From the NCBI GenBank assembly GCA_038237925.1, contig JBBRYF010000018.1, positions 1 to 40,757 of the forward strand: a stretch of DNA of 40,757 bases, written 5' to 3'. How positions within the stretch are numbered: position 1 is the first letter of the stretch; each line of letters starts with the position of its first letter. Both the position numbers and the translations under genes were made by a program. Shown piece after piece: positions 22,756-31,031 of this stretch. Below the pieces are notes generated by a model. It was given only the letters and a program-made list of their open reading frames with translations. It searched no databases and had not been told where the DNA came from. The DNA is from AC-32 sp038237925 (lineage in GTDB: Bacteria > Actinomycetota > Thermoleophilia > Gaiellales > Gaiellaceae).

Positions 22756-22761
22756 TCCACC

Positions 22762-23451
22762 GTGGCCGGGACGATCATCGCGATGGGCGGGCTCTCGTGG
22801 GACGAGATCGAGCGCCGCCGGCTGGAGGACTACTTCCTCGGCTTCGCGAAGCGCGAGCGGCCGCGCGTGCTGTTCGTGCCCACGGCCGTCGGGGATGCCG
22901 CCGAACCGACGCTGAACATCGTCTCGCAGCTCACCGACCGCACTCAGGTCTCGCACCTGCCGTTCTTCCCGTGGCCGCGGCCGGACCTGCGCGGGCTCGT
23001 GCTCGACCAGGACGTGATCTACGTCTCCGGCGGGAACACGGCGAACGCGCTCGCGATCTGGCGGGTGCACGGCTTCGACCGGATCCTGCGCGAGGCCTGG
23101 GAGGCCGGCGTCGTCCTCACCGGCTGGAGCGCGGGGATGATCTGCTGGTTCGAGGCCGGCGTCACCGACTCGTTCGGGCCGCAGCTCGAGGGGATGCGCG
23201 ACGGGCTCGGCTTCCTTCCCGGGAGCGCGTGCCCGCACTACGACGGCGAGGGCGAGCGGCGGCCGGTGTACACGCGCCTTGTCCGCGAAGGGTTTCCCCC
23301 GGGCCTCGCCGCCGACGACTGCGTCGCGCTGCGCTTCGACGGCACCGAGCTGGCAGAGGTCGTCAGCGCCCGTGACGGCGCCGGGGCCTACCGCGTCTCG
23401 CCCGATGGAGAAGAGCCGATCGAGGCGCGTCCGCTGTTCAGCGGGCCTTGA
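22762..23451 (+). CDS. Peptidase E-like protein (S51, class I glutamine-amidotransferase fold)
   Basis: This 229-residue protein has the S51 nucleophile elbow GWSAGMICWF with S123, the preceding YVSGGNTANAL (about 87-97) and the following PHYDGEGERRP (about 158). Peptidase E cleaves Asp-X dipeptides; this subgroup with the N-terminal MGG and ERPRVLFVPTA is common in actinobacteria and its substrate is less certain. It is cytosolic. It overlaps the convergent formate dehydrogenase gene by 14 bp. Confidence 0.85.
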   Translation: MAGTIIAMGGLSWDEIERRRLEDYFLGFAKRERPRVLFVPTAVGDAAEPTLNIVSQLTDRTQVSHLPFFPWPRPDLRGLVLDQDVIYVSGGNTANALAIWRVHGFDRILREAWEAGVVLTGWSAGMICWFEAGVTDSFGPQLEGMRDGLGFLPGSACPHYDGEGERRPVYTRLVREGFPPGLAADDCVALRFDGTELAEVVSARDGAGAYRVSPDGEEPIEARPLFSGP

Positions 23452-24640
23452 ACCGCGCCGCCTCCTCGGAGCCGCCCGTCGCATCCCCCGCGCTGTAGGA
23501 GTGCGCGCCGGCGCCGGCGAGCCGGCCGGCGTCGACGATCAGGTACTCCTCCCGGATCGGGCGCCCGTCGAACCAGCACTCGAGGATCTCGCGGACCCCG
23601 GCCGCGTAGCGGGCCTGGGCAGACAGGCTCGAGCCGGAGATGTGAGGCGTCATCCCGTGGTGAGGCATCGTCCGCCACGGGTGATCGGCGGGCGCCGGCT
23701 GGGGGAACCACACGTCACCGGCGTACGCGGCGAGGTGCCCGGACTCGCAGGCGGCCGCAACCGCGTCGCGATCGCAGATCTTGCCACGAGCCGTGTTGAC
23801 GAGATAGGCGCCGCGCTTCATCCGGCCGATCAGCTCAGCATCGAACAGATGCTCGGTCTCCGGGTGGAGCGGCGCGTTGATCGTGACCACGTCGCACACT
23901 TCCACGAGCGACTCGACAGTCGGGTGGTAGGTGACGCCCAGCTCCTCCTCGGCGTCGGCCGGCAGGCGGTGCCGGTCGGTGTAGTGCAGCCCAACCTCGA
24001 ACGGCTTCAGCCGGCGCATCACCGCCGAGCCGATCCGGCCGGCTCCGACGGTTCCGACCTGCATGCCCTCGAGGTCGTACGAGCGCGAGACGCAATCGGC
24101 GATGTTCCAGCCTCCGTCCACGACCCATTGGTAGGACGGGATGTAGTTGCGCACGAGGGCCAGGATCGCCATTACCACGTGCTCGGAGACGCTGATGCTG
24201 TTGCAATAGGTCACCTCGGCGACGGTGATGCCGCCGTCGATCGCGGCCTGGAGATCGACGTGGTCCGAGCCGATCCCGGCGGTGACGGCCAGTTTGAGGC
24301 CGGGTGCGTTGGCGATCCGCTCAGCGGTCAGGTACGCGGGCCAGAACGGTTGAGAGATCACGATCTCGGCGCCGGGGAGCTCGCGCTCGAAGACCGAGTC
24401 GGGCCCGTCCTTGTCGGCGGTGACGATCAGTTCGTGCCCACGGCTCTCGAGGAAGCTCCGTAGCCCCAGCTCGCCCGACACACTCCCGAGCAGCTCGCCC
24501 GGGGTGAAGTCGATCTCTTCGGGGGTCGGAGCGGTCTGGCGGTCGTAGTAGCCCTCGATCTTCGGGATCCCGTCCCGCGCGTACTCCAGCGGATACCCGC
24601 TCACCGGATCGTCGTAGAGCACGCAGAGGATGTTCGCCAT
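23438..24640 (-). CDS. fdh: NAD-dependent formate dehydrogenase
   Basis: This 400-residue enzyme oxidises formate to CO2 with NAD. It matches the methylotroph-type FDH over its whole length, offset by one from the numbering of the Pseudomonas sp. 101 enzyme as I remember it: N147 (TYCNSIS), D222/R223 for NAD (YTDRHRLP), R285 (NTARGK), Q314 and H333 (WFPQPAP; MTPHISG), plus the substrate-channel SQPFWPAYLT and the C-terminal GAHSYSAGDATGGSEEAA loop. NAD rather than NADP specificity follows from D222. It starts 6 nt after the nitrilase stop, with GGAGGG upstream, so the two are co-transcribed. Confidence 0.96.
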   Translation of the reverse strand: MANILCVLYDDPVSGYPLEYARDGIPKIEGYYDRQTAPTPEEIDFTPGELLGSVSGELGLRSFLESRGHELIVTADKDGPDSVFERELPGAEIVISQPFWPAYLTAERIANAPGLKLAVTAGIGSDHVDLQAAIDGGITVAEVTYCNSISVSEHVVMAILALVRNYIPSYQWVVDGGWNIADCVSRSYDLEGMQVGTVGAGRIGSAVMRRLKPFEVGLHYTDRHRLPADAEEELGVTYHPTVESLVEVCDVVTINAPLHPETEHLFDAELIGRMKRGAYLVNTARGKICDRDAVAAACESGHLAAYAGDVWFPQPAPADHPWRTMPHHGMTPHISGSSLSAQARYAAGVREILECWFDGRPIREEYLIVDAGRLAGAGAHSYSAGDATGGSEEAARFKAR

Positions 24641-24646
24641 CGGGTT

Positions 24647-25576
24647 CTATCCCTCCCTCACGGTTGGCTTTCTGACGTCGAGGTGGAGCACGTCGGGGCG
24701 GTGGTAGTGGCCGACCGGGTCGAAGCGCTGGCGCTCCTCGTCGAGCCGCGCCGGGTCGAGCTCCGCGTAGAGCACGCCCTCCTCGTCCCAGAGCGGGCCG
24801 GCGAGATAGGCGCCGTCCGGGCCGAGGATCGCCGAGCCGCCGCGGCCGATGACGTCGACGCCGTCGAGCATCCGCCGCAGCGGGAAGTCGTCCGGGTAGC
24901 TCGCCGCGCGCTGGAAGTGCGACGGCGAGATCACGAAGCAGCGCGATTCCCGCGCGATGTGCACGAGCGTCGACTGCCATGCGTCGGCATCGTCGGCGGT
25001 GGAGGCGACGTAGAGCTCGACCCCCGATTCGTAGAGCGCAAAGCGGGCGAGCGGCATGTAGTTCTCCCAGCAGACGAGCCCGCCGAGCCGGCCGTAGGGC
25101 GTCTCCACCGCCTCGAGTCCGCCGCCGTCACCGGGGCCCCAGACGAGCCGCTCGTGGTTGGTGGGGACGAGCTTGCGGTGCTTGAGCGCAAGGGCACCGT
25201 CAGGCCCGTGGAACAGGAGCGTGTTGTAGAGCGTGCCCGGGTGCGCAGGGTCGCGCTCCGTGACGCCGGTCACGAGCCAGAGCTCGTGCTCGCGTGCGAT
25301 CTCGCCGAGCCGCCGCTCGGCAGGCCCCGGCACCTCGACGGCCTCGCGCGCCAGCAGGGCAAATGCCTCCTTGGCCCCGTCCTCGGCCCAGCCCGCGAAC
25401 GCCTTCGCCCAGATCGAGGACGGGTACACCGGGACGACCGCCTCTGGGAAGACGACGAGCTTCGCGCCCTTGCCGGCGGCCTCGGCGCTCGTGGCCGCGA
25501 GCTTCTCGATCGTCGCGTCGCGGTCGAAGATGACCGGCTCGACCTGGGCGCAGGCGACGGTGAGGCGCTCCCGCAT
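24647..25576 (-). CDS. Nitrilase-family carbon-nitrogen hydrolase
   Basis: This 309-residue enzyme has the complete catalytic set: E45 (VVFPEAVVPVYP), K135 in HRKLVPTNHERLVWGPGDG and nucleophile C169 (GGLVCWENYMPLAR). The PTNHERLVWG segment and length place it in branch 1, true nitrilases and cyanide hydrolases, rather than amidases. Nitrilases give carboxylate and ammonia; a cyanide dihydratase would give formate. Direct coupling to formate dehydrogenase favours a reaction that yields formate, but the substrate is not proven. GAGACT lies 6 nt before the ATG. Confidence 0.88.
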   Translation of the reverse strand: MRERLTVACAQVEPVIFDRDATIEKLAATSAEAAGKGAKLVVFPEAVVPVYPSSIWAKAFAGWAEDGAKEAFALLAREAVEVPGPAERRLGEIAREHELWLVTGVTERDPAHPGTLYNTLLFHGPDGALALKHRKLVPTNHERLVWGPGDGGGLEAVETPYGRLGGLVCWENYMPLARFALYESGVELYVASTADDADAWQSTLVHIARESRCFVISPSHFQRAASYPDDFPLRRMLDGVDVIGRGGSAILGPDGAYLAGPLWDEEGVLYAELDPARLDEERQRFDPVGHYHRPDVLHLDVRKPTVREG

Positions 25577-25594
25577 CCGCCTAGTCTCGCGGTC

Positions 25595-25936
25595 TCAGCG
25601 GCGGACGCGCAAGACAGCCTGCATGCCGAGGCTGCGGTGGTCGGCCAGCGAGCACCAGAGCTGATAGCGGCCGGGCTTCAGGTTCAACGAGACGGACTTG
25701 TGGCCACCGGGCTGCGTCAGCGGGACGACGAAGGTGTGCTTGCCGCCGATCCTGCGCACGCGCAGGTCGTGCGGATCCTGGCCCGAGTTCTGGAGCTCGA
25801 TCTCGACCACGCCTGCTCTCACCGACGGGCGGGAGAGCATCAGGTGGAACTCGGTCGCGTCGACCCCGAGCCGCGCCGGAGTGGGGTGCCAGCTGAGCGC
25901 CGCGGCGAGGACGGCCGTTCCGAGGAGCTTCGTCAC
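25595..25936 (-). CDS. Exported cupredoxin-like copper protein
   Basis: This 113-residue protein has an N-terminal signal or anchor (2-16) and a cupredoxin domain with a full type 1 copper set: H56 (DPHDLRV), C95, H100 and M105 (WCSLADHRSLGM). The spacing C-x4-H-x4-M is that of plastocyanin/azurin-like proteins. It could carry electrons outside the membrane or bind copper. GTG 25936 overlaps the DUF1501 stop (GTGA), so it belongs to the DUF1800-DUF1501 operon. Confidence 0.85.
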   Translation of the reverse strand: MTKLLGTAVLAAALSWHPTPARLGVDATEFHLMLSRPSVRAGVVEIELQNSGQDPHDLRVRRIGGKHTFVVPLTQPGGHKSVSLNLKPGRYQLWCSLADHRSLGMQAVLRVRR

Positions 25937-27309
25937 GCGACGAGCGCGGGCCGCGTGAACGAGTGTGCGCCCGGGATCACGGCACTCGCGTCGGCGCCGA
26001 GCCACTGCTCGAGCAGCGAGCAGTAGACGCCGCGGAAGTCGGAGGTGGGCCTGAGGTTGCCGTCGTCGTCGAGCCCGTTCGTCAGGCCGGGGAACTCGCC
26101 GACCAGCTGGCCGCGGGCGCGGTTCCCGATCAGGAAGGCCGAGCCGGCCGCACCGTGGTCGGTCCCGCTGCCGTTCTCCTCGCCCCGGCGGCCGAACTCC
26201 GACCAGACGAGCGTGAGTACGCGGTCCGCGAGCCCACGGGCCTCGAGGTCGCGCTGGAACGAGAAGAGCGAGCGCGCGGTGATGTCGAGACCATCGGCGA
26301 GCGCCTGCGGCTGGTCTGAGTGCGTGTCGTACGAGCCGGGAGCGGTGATCGCGACGCAGCGCAGCGGCAGTTTCGCGGCCAGCATCGCGGCGAGCCCCGA
26401 GAGCTGCCGCGGGAAGCCGCTATCGTCTGCCGGGTACGGGACCGGGCTGCCGAAGCCGCCGTTCTCGTCGGCGCTGAACGGCGCCAGCTGACGGCGCAGC
26501 CGGTCCGACTGTGCGGCTGCCCTCGCCGCCTGGTTCAGCCCGGGGTCGGCACGGTGAGCGCCTAGCGGGGCGAGCGTCTCCAGCATGCGGTTCTCGACCT
26601 GGCCCCAGACCCCCGGCGCGCTGAACCGGTACTCGTCGGGCGCAGCGAGCGAGGCCACGGGCACCTTGAGCGAGGCGAGCGACGGCTGCAGCTGGTAGTC
26701 GAGGGACAGCCCCTGCAGCGGGTTGTCGTTCACGCCGTGCCGGTCGAGGTAGCGGCCCATCCACCCGCTCGCGAGCCGCGCGTCGGTGGCACCGACCTCC
26801 CAGAAGTGGCGCGAGGTGAAGTGCGATTGGTCGGGGTGCGTGTAGCCGATCGCGGGCATGACGCTGACCTTGCCCTCGGCGTGGAGGGTCTGGAGCGGCG
26901 TCAGCGACGGATGCCAGTGGAGGCGCGTGTCCTCGCTGAAGACCGGCCCTGCCGAGTCGGGCAGAGCGAGCGTCGGGCGGAGCCGGTGGTAGTTCGGGTC
27001 GATCGCGGGATAGAGCACCGAGAGCGAGTCGGCGCCGCCCGGGAGGAAGACCGAGACCAGCACGGGCTGGGCCGGGCCGCTCGCCGCCTGGGCAATGCCC
27101 TCGTCGAAGAGCTTCAGCTTCCCGAGCCCGTACACAGACAGCGCGAGGCCCGCGGCGCCCGAGACGAAGCTGCGCCGGTCCAGACCCGTGCCGGCGGGCA
27201 GCGGCATTCCCGGCTCGATCGCGGGCAGTCCGCGTCCGGCCTCGGCCGCACCGCGGCGGAAGAGCGCCAGGCGCGAGAACTCGTCGCAGTGGTTGCAGGC
27301 CCGGCTCAT
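25933..27309 (-). CDS. DUF1501 family exported protein (Tat substrate)
   Basis: This 458-residue protein has a twin-arginine signal set unusually far in (R45/R46, DRRSFVSGAAGLALS), after a 40-residue leader that contains CNHC. The rest is the DUF1501 fold, related to alkaline phosphatase/sulfatases, with VFLPGGADSLSVLYP, TSRHFWEVG and the C-terminal WSEFGRRGEENGSGTDHGAA. Members occur next to DUF1800 genes in many phyla; their function is not established. It would fold in the cytoplasm and be exported by Tat. Its ATG overlaps the DUF1800 stop (TGATG). Confidence 0.88.
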   Translation of the reverse strand: MSRACNHCDEFSRLALFRRGAAEAGRGLPAIEPGMPLPAGTGLDRRSFVSGAAGLALSVYGLGKLKLFDEGIAQAASGPAQPVLVSVFLPGGADSLSVLYPAIDPNYHRLRPTLALPDSAGPVFSEDTRLHWHPSLTPLQTLHAEGKVSVMPAIGYTHPDQSHFTSRHFWEVGATDARLASGWMGRYLDRHGVNDNPLQGLSLDYQLQPSLASLKVPVASLAAPDEYRFSAPGVWGQVENRMLETLAPLGAHRADPGLNQAARAAAQSDRLRRQLAPFSADENGGFGSPVPYPADDSGFPRQLSGLAAMLAAKLPLRCVAITAPGSYDTHSDQPQALADGLDITARSLFSFQRDLEARGLADRVLTLVWSEFGRRGEENGSGTDHGAAGSAFLIGNRARGQLVGEFPGLTNGLDDDGNLRPTSDFRGVYCSLLEQWLGADASAVIPGAHSFTRPALVA

Positions 27310-28643
27310 CAGCAGGCCTGGAGGTCGGGGGCGGTGGCGAGCAGCTGGCGCAGAGCGTTTTCGATCAAAGGCGGGTACGACTCCTTCTTCCAGCGGTCGT
27401 GGGCGTCGGCGAGCGACCGCTTCGCGAAGTGCTTCAGGATCGCCTCTGTCTGGCCGGTCAGCGTCGGCTCGCCGAGGAGGCGCGTTGCGCGGGCGAGCAG
27501 CTCGTCGGCCTTGTGCGGAACGTGCTTCGCGTCCTCCTTCAGGGCGCGCGGCCGGATCGCGTAGCCGGCGATGTCCCAACGCGCGCGGAAGGTGGCGGTG
27601 TCGAGCCAGCGCGAGTCGTCCCAACCCGCGACGTTCGGCGGGTAGAAGAGCTGCTGGCCGGCGAGGTTCATCAGCCACGTCCACGCCTCGGTGTCGACCC
27701 CGCGGCCGAGGCCGCGCAGGAGGCCGGCGAGGTAGACCGCCGGCGACTTGACCATTCTCGGGCCCGTGTAGAGCTCGGGATGGCGGAGGATCGCGCCGAC
27801 GACCGGCCCGACCTCATAGCCGCTGCGCACGTACAGGCGCTCGAGCGCGCGCTTCGTGCCTCCCTTCGGCGGGACGGGGACGAAGTAGCTCCAGAGCTTC
27901 GTGACGAAGAACGAGGGGTGCAACCGGTGGTGGACGCACAGGTGGCACGAGTCGCGCCAGTCGAAGTGGCCCCGCTTGCCGAAGATCCGCTTCGAGCCCG
28001 CGTCGTGCCGCTGCTTGTCGTAGCGGAAGCGGACCGGGCCGAGGTTGTCGCTCCACGTATAGCGGAAGCCGGTCAGCGCGCGGGCCTGCTCGCGCACGTC
28101 GTGCTCGGTGTAGGCGCCGCGGTCGGCGCCGAGCGTGAACAGCTCCATGAGCTCGCGCGCGTAGTTCTCGTTCGGCGAGTCCTTCTCGTTGTCGACCCCG
28201 GAGAGCCAGAGCAGCATCGCGGGATCGCGCGTGACCTCCACGAGGAGCGCCGGGAACGAGCCGAGGCCGAGCCGGCGGAAGAGCTGGTTCTGTCGCAGCA
28301 TCAGCTTGGCGGGGCCGACGCCGTCGCGCGAGGTGGCGAACCAATCGTGCCAGACGAGCGTCATCCGCTCGTGCAGCGGCTTTGTCGTGCGCACCATCCG
28401 GTCGAGCCACCAGAGCTGGTCGTGGCCCCAGCGGTCGTACGGCGAGAGCTTGTGGCCGTTGTCGTCGTGCGGCCTCGGTCCTTTCAGACGGTCCCGGCCC
28501 GGGCGCATGAGCGCGTCCACGGCACCGTCGAGGCCGAGCTTCGCCAGCCGTTCGGCCTCGCCGCGGCGCGGGCCGAAGCCTGCGCGCCAGAGCAGGCGCT
28601 CAGCCTGCGGCTTGCCGAAATGACCACGGTAGACGGGCGGCAT
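27309..28643 (-). CDS. DUF1800 family protein
   Basis: This 444-residue helical protein has the DUF1800 marks: an N-terminal LLWRAGFGPRRGEAERL, MTLVWHDWFATS (about 110), NENYARELMELFTLG (about 160), and the C-terminal FYPPNVAGWDDSRWLDTATF. No signal peptide is seen; export, if any, may be through its DUF1501 partner. It is the first gene of a DUF1800-DUF1501-cupredoxin operon. GGAG stands 4 nt before the ATG. Confidence 0.88.
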   Translation of the reverse strand: MPPVYRGHFGKPQAERLLWRAGFGPRRGEAERLAKLGLDGAVDALMRPGRDRLKGPRPHDDNGHKLSPYDRWGHDQLWWLDRMVRTTKPLHERMTLVWHDWFATSRDGVGPAKLMLRQNQLFRRLGLGSFPALLVEVTRDPAMLLWLSGVDNEKDSPNENYARELMELFTLGADRGAYTEHDVREQARALTGFRYTWSDNLGPVRFRYDKQRHDAGSKRIFGKRGHFDWRDSCHLCVHHRLHPSFFVTKLWSYFVPVPPKGGTKRALERLYVRSGYEVGPVVGAILRHPELYTGPRMVKSPAVYLAGLLRGLGRGVDTEAWTWLMNLAGQQLFYPPNVAGWDDSRWLDTATFRARWDIAGYAIRPRALKEDAKHVPHKADELLARATRLLGEPTLTGQTEAILKHFAKRSLADAHDRWKKESYPPLIENALRQLLATAPDLQAC

Positions 28644-28687
28644 CGTCTCCGTATCGGCAGGAACCGCCGGTGGGCTTTATGCCTGAG

Positions 28688-29473
28688 TCAGGCGAGCTCG
28701 CGGCTGAGCACGGACGCAACCGCGGTCAGCGCCAGCCGCGTCTCATCGTCCGACGGCTCGCGCGTGGTGAGTCGCTGGAGCGCGAGGCCGGGGAGGATGA
28801 AGACGTGCGCGACCCGTGAGCGCGAGGTCTGGACGAACTGCCAGAGCTCCATCGTCAGCGCCAGCGAGAGCAGCGAGACGGCGAAGGGCGTGTAGAGCGC
28901 CGGCGTGAGCGGCCAGAAGCGCTCGAACGCGACCGAGACCGGCACCACGAGCGCTGCGAAATTCGTGCCGCAGCGAGGCGCGAAGCGCGACGGTCGCGCC
29001 TCCGCATTCCATGTTGCGACGAGGCGCCGCTCCTCGGCGGCTGCGATCGCACGGTGCTCGGCGCCGTGGAGGTAGAGCGTCCGCCCGCGCAGCATCCAGG
29101 CGAGCAGGACGACCGCGGTGCCGACGCCGAGCGGAGTCTCCGCTGCTTGGGGCAGGAAGATCAGCGAGAGCGGCGCGAGCACCGCGCCGACAAGCAGCAG
29201 CCGCTCGGCCCGACCGGCCACGCCGGCCCCGCGGAAGAGCGGCGCGAGCGCCGAGAAGAGGCGGGCGAGGCCACGGAGCAACGGAATGCGCCGGATCGCG
29301 CTCGAGGGCGCGGGCATCGCGCCCTCGCGGACGTCGCCGTCACGCGTTGCGAAGGCCCAGAAGTGCTCGCTCGCGATCACCACGCCGTCGGCGCGCGCCA
29401 TGCCGCCCAGCCGTGGCAGGGCGCCCGTCGAGTCGGCGCGTGCGAGAACCTCGGCGATGCGATCGCGATCCAT
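28688..29473 (-). CDS. DUF1385 family membrane protein
   Basis: This 261-residue protein has the DUF1385 signature in two parts: YLHGAEHRAIAAAEE (about 133-147) and RFAPRCGTNFAALVV (about 163-177), within four to five membrane helices. The N-terminal LPRLGGMARADGVVI also fits. Family members are inner-membrane proteins of unknown function. GATCCT lies 6 nt before the ATG. Confidence 0.85.
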   Translation of the reverse strand: MDRDRIAEVLARADSTGALPRLGGMARADGVVIASEHFWAFATRDGDVREGAMPAPSSAIRRIPLLRGLARLFSALAPLFRGAGVAGRAERLLLVGAVLAPLSLIFLPQAAETPLGVGTAVVLLAWMLRGRTLYLHGAEHRAIAAAEERRLVATWNAEARPSRFAPRCGTNFAALVVPVSVAFERFWPLTPALYTPFAVSLLSLALTMELWQFVQTSRSRVAHVFILPGLALQRLTTREPSDDETRLALTAVASVLSRELA

Positions 29474-29495
29474 CTACTAAGGATCGCTTGAGAAC

Positions 29496-29521
29496 GGCCG
29501 CCCGGCAAGTGCCGGGCGGCC
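29496..29521 (-). terminator. Strong GC hairpin, probable terminator of the small peptide gene
   Basis: GGCCGCCCGGC (29496-29506) and GCCGGGCGGCC (29511-29521) form a perfect 11-bp stem with a 4-nt loop. It lies 21 nt after the small peptide stop. The minus-strand tail GTTCTC is only weakly U-rich. Confidence 0.45.
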
Positions 29522-29542
29522 TAATCGTGCGTCGGCTGAGAC

Positions 29543-29620
29543 CTACCAGCGGCCGCGCGAGAAGAACCCGAGCAGCAGGAGCACCAGCACGATGATCAGG
29601 ATGATCCAGAGAATCGACAC
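29543..29620 (-). CDS. 25-residue hydrophobic membrane peptide
   Basis: GTG 29620 to TAG 29543 encodes a 25-residue peptide that is one membrane helix (SILWIILIIVLVLLLLGFF) with a short basic tail SRGRW. AAGGGGGA lies about 7 nt upstream as SD and a strong hairpin follows. Very short hydrophobic proteins of this form (DUF3309-like) are widespread in bacteria but usually unannotated. The balance of charges and the SD support translation. Confidence 0.6.
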   Translation of the reverse strand: MSILWIILIIVLVLLLLGFFSRGRW

Positions 29621-29739
29621 GGAGGAGTCCCCCTTCGTTCGTCGTTGTCGGAAATGAAACGAAGTTCGGGCCGGAATGGTTACGGGTGACCCTTAACGCA
29701 GGCTTAATCCGCCGTAACGACCGTTGAACATCGCCCGGC

Positions 29740-29745
29740 TATAAC
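29740..29745 (+). promoter_or_regulatory. -10 element TATAAC of the second HtrA gene
   Basis: TATAAC ends 7 nt before GTG 29753. Upstream are CTTAAC (29692), CTTAAT (29703), GTAAC (29714) and TGAAC (29725), spaced about 11 bp, possibly sites for another OmpR-type regulator. Confidence 0.5.
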
Positions 29746-29752
29746 GCGGTCC

Positions 29753-30955
29753 GTGGGTAGGCGCACGGGTCTCTTGTACGGCGGCGGACTCATCGCTGCG
29801 GCGGTGCTCGGCAGCGCCCTGTCGCTCGGCGCCGCCGCGCTCCTCGGCGGCTTCGACGGCGGCACGACCACTACCCGCGTGCTGCCGGCCCCGCTCTCGG
29901 CCGGCTCGATTCCGGTCACCGAGAGAGGCAAGGCGTTGACGGTGAACGACATCTATCGGCGCGCCGCCCCGGGAGTCGTCCAGGTGACGGCGACGCAGGT
30001 GGTCTCGTCGTCGAGCATCGACCCGTTCTTCGGCTTCCCCTTGCCCAGCCGGCAGCAGGCCCAGGCGCTCGGCTCCGGCTTTGTGATCGACAAGGCCGGC
30101 CACATCGTCACGAACTACCACGTCGTCGAGGGCGCGCGCTCGGTCGACGTCAGCTTCTCGAGCAACGAGAGCATGAGGGCGAAGGTCGTCGGCGTCGATC
30201 CGTCCACCGACATCGCCGTGTTGCAGGTCGACGCGCACTCCCGCGCGCTGACGCCGCTCGTGCTCGGCGACTCTGACGCGGTACGGGTCGGCGACTCCGT
30301 GGTCGCGATCGGCAATCCGTTCGGGTACGACCGCACAGTCACCGCGGGGATCGTGAGCGCGCTCCAGCGTGTGATCCAGGCCCCGAACAGCTACTCGATC
30401 GACCACGTCATCCAGACCGACGCGGCCCTGAACAAGGGCAACTCGGGCGGGCCGCTGCTCGACGCGCGTGGCGAGGTGATCGGCGTGAACTCGCAGATCT
30501 CGACCGGCGACGCCGGCTCGACCGGCAACGTCGGGGTCGGCTTCGCGGTCCCGATCGGCACCGTCAAGACGGTCGCGGCGCAGCTGATCAAGACCGGCCA
30601 CGCGGAGCACCCATTCCTCGGCATCTCGGCGCAGCCCGTGACCGCGAACGCAGCGAGGCTCTTCCGCCTGCCGGTCGGCCACGGCCTGCTCGTCGCACGC
30701 GTCCAGCCGGGGAGCGCGGCCGCCGACGCCGGCCTGCGCGCCGGCTCGCAGAACGCGACCCTGGCCGGCGAGACCTATCCGCTCGGCGGCGACCTGATCG
30801 CGTCGATCGACGGGGCGCCGCTCTATTCGCTCGACCAGCTGCGGAACGTGATCAGCGGCAAGCAGCCCGGCGACGGCGTGAAGCTCGGCGTCTACCGGAG
30901 CGACCAGCAGCGGACCGTGACAGTCAAGTTGGGACGGCAGCCAACCTCTCCCTGA
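29753..30955 (+). CDS. HtrA/DegP-like membrane serine protease with PDZ (second copy)
   Basis: This 400-residue S1C protease has a membrane anchor (about 8-32), triad H123 (TNYHVVEG), D153 (STDIAVLQV) and S231 (GNSGGPL), and one PDZ domain (about 290-395, HGLLVARVQPGSAAADAGL). It is clearly paralogous to the protease at 7194-8264 but has a longer linker with Pro/Thr and lacks a nearby two-component system. Its upstream repeats differ from the TCTYAG boxes, so it is probably regulated separately. The GTG start follows a TATAAC -10 by 7 nt. Confidence 0.92.
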   Translation: MGRRTGLLYGGGLIAAAVLGSALSLGAAALLGGFDGGTTTTRVLPAPLSAGSIPVTERGKALTVNDIYRRAAPGVVQVTATQVVSSSSIDPFFGFPLPSRQQAQALGSGFVIDKAGHIVTNYHVVEGARSVDVSFSSNESMRAKVVGVDPSTDIAVLQVDAHSRALTPLVLGDSDAVRVGDSVVAIGNPFGYDRTVTAGIVSALQRVIQAPNSYSIDHVIQTDAALNKGNSGGPLLDARGEVIGVNSQISTGDAGSTGNVGVGFAVPIGTVKTVAAQLIKTGHAEHPFLGISAQPVTANAARLFRLPVGHGLLVARVQPGSAAADAGLRAGSQNATLAGETYPLGGDLIASIDGAPLYSLDQLRNVISGKQPGDGVKLGVYRSDQQRTVTVKLGRQPTSP

Positions 30956-31031
30956 GGCCGTCCATCCGGCTGGCCCCCCTGGGGCCCGGTTCCCGGCCGC
31001 GCCGTTCGCCAGCACGGCGCGCCGGGATCGA

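Noticed and set aside
20099..22915. A 938-codon open frame on the plus strand and a 1015-codon frame on the minus strand across the kinase/permease/LysE region
   Set aside because: Both are Arg/Asp/Glu- or Arg/Ala-rich shadows of well-supported genes in other frames; high GC removes stop codons.
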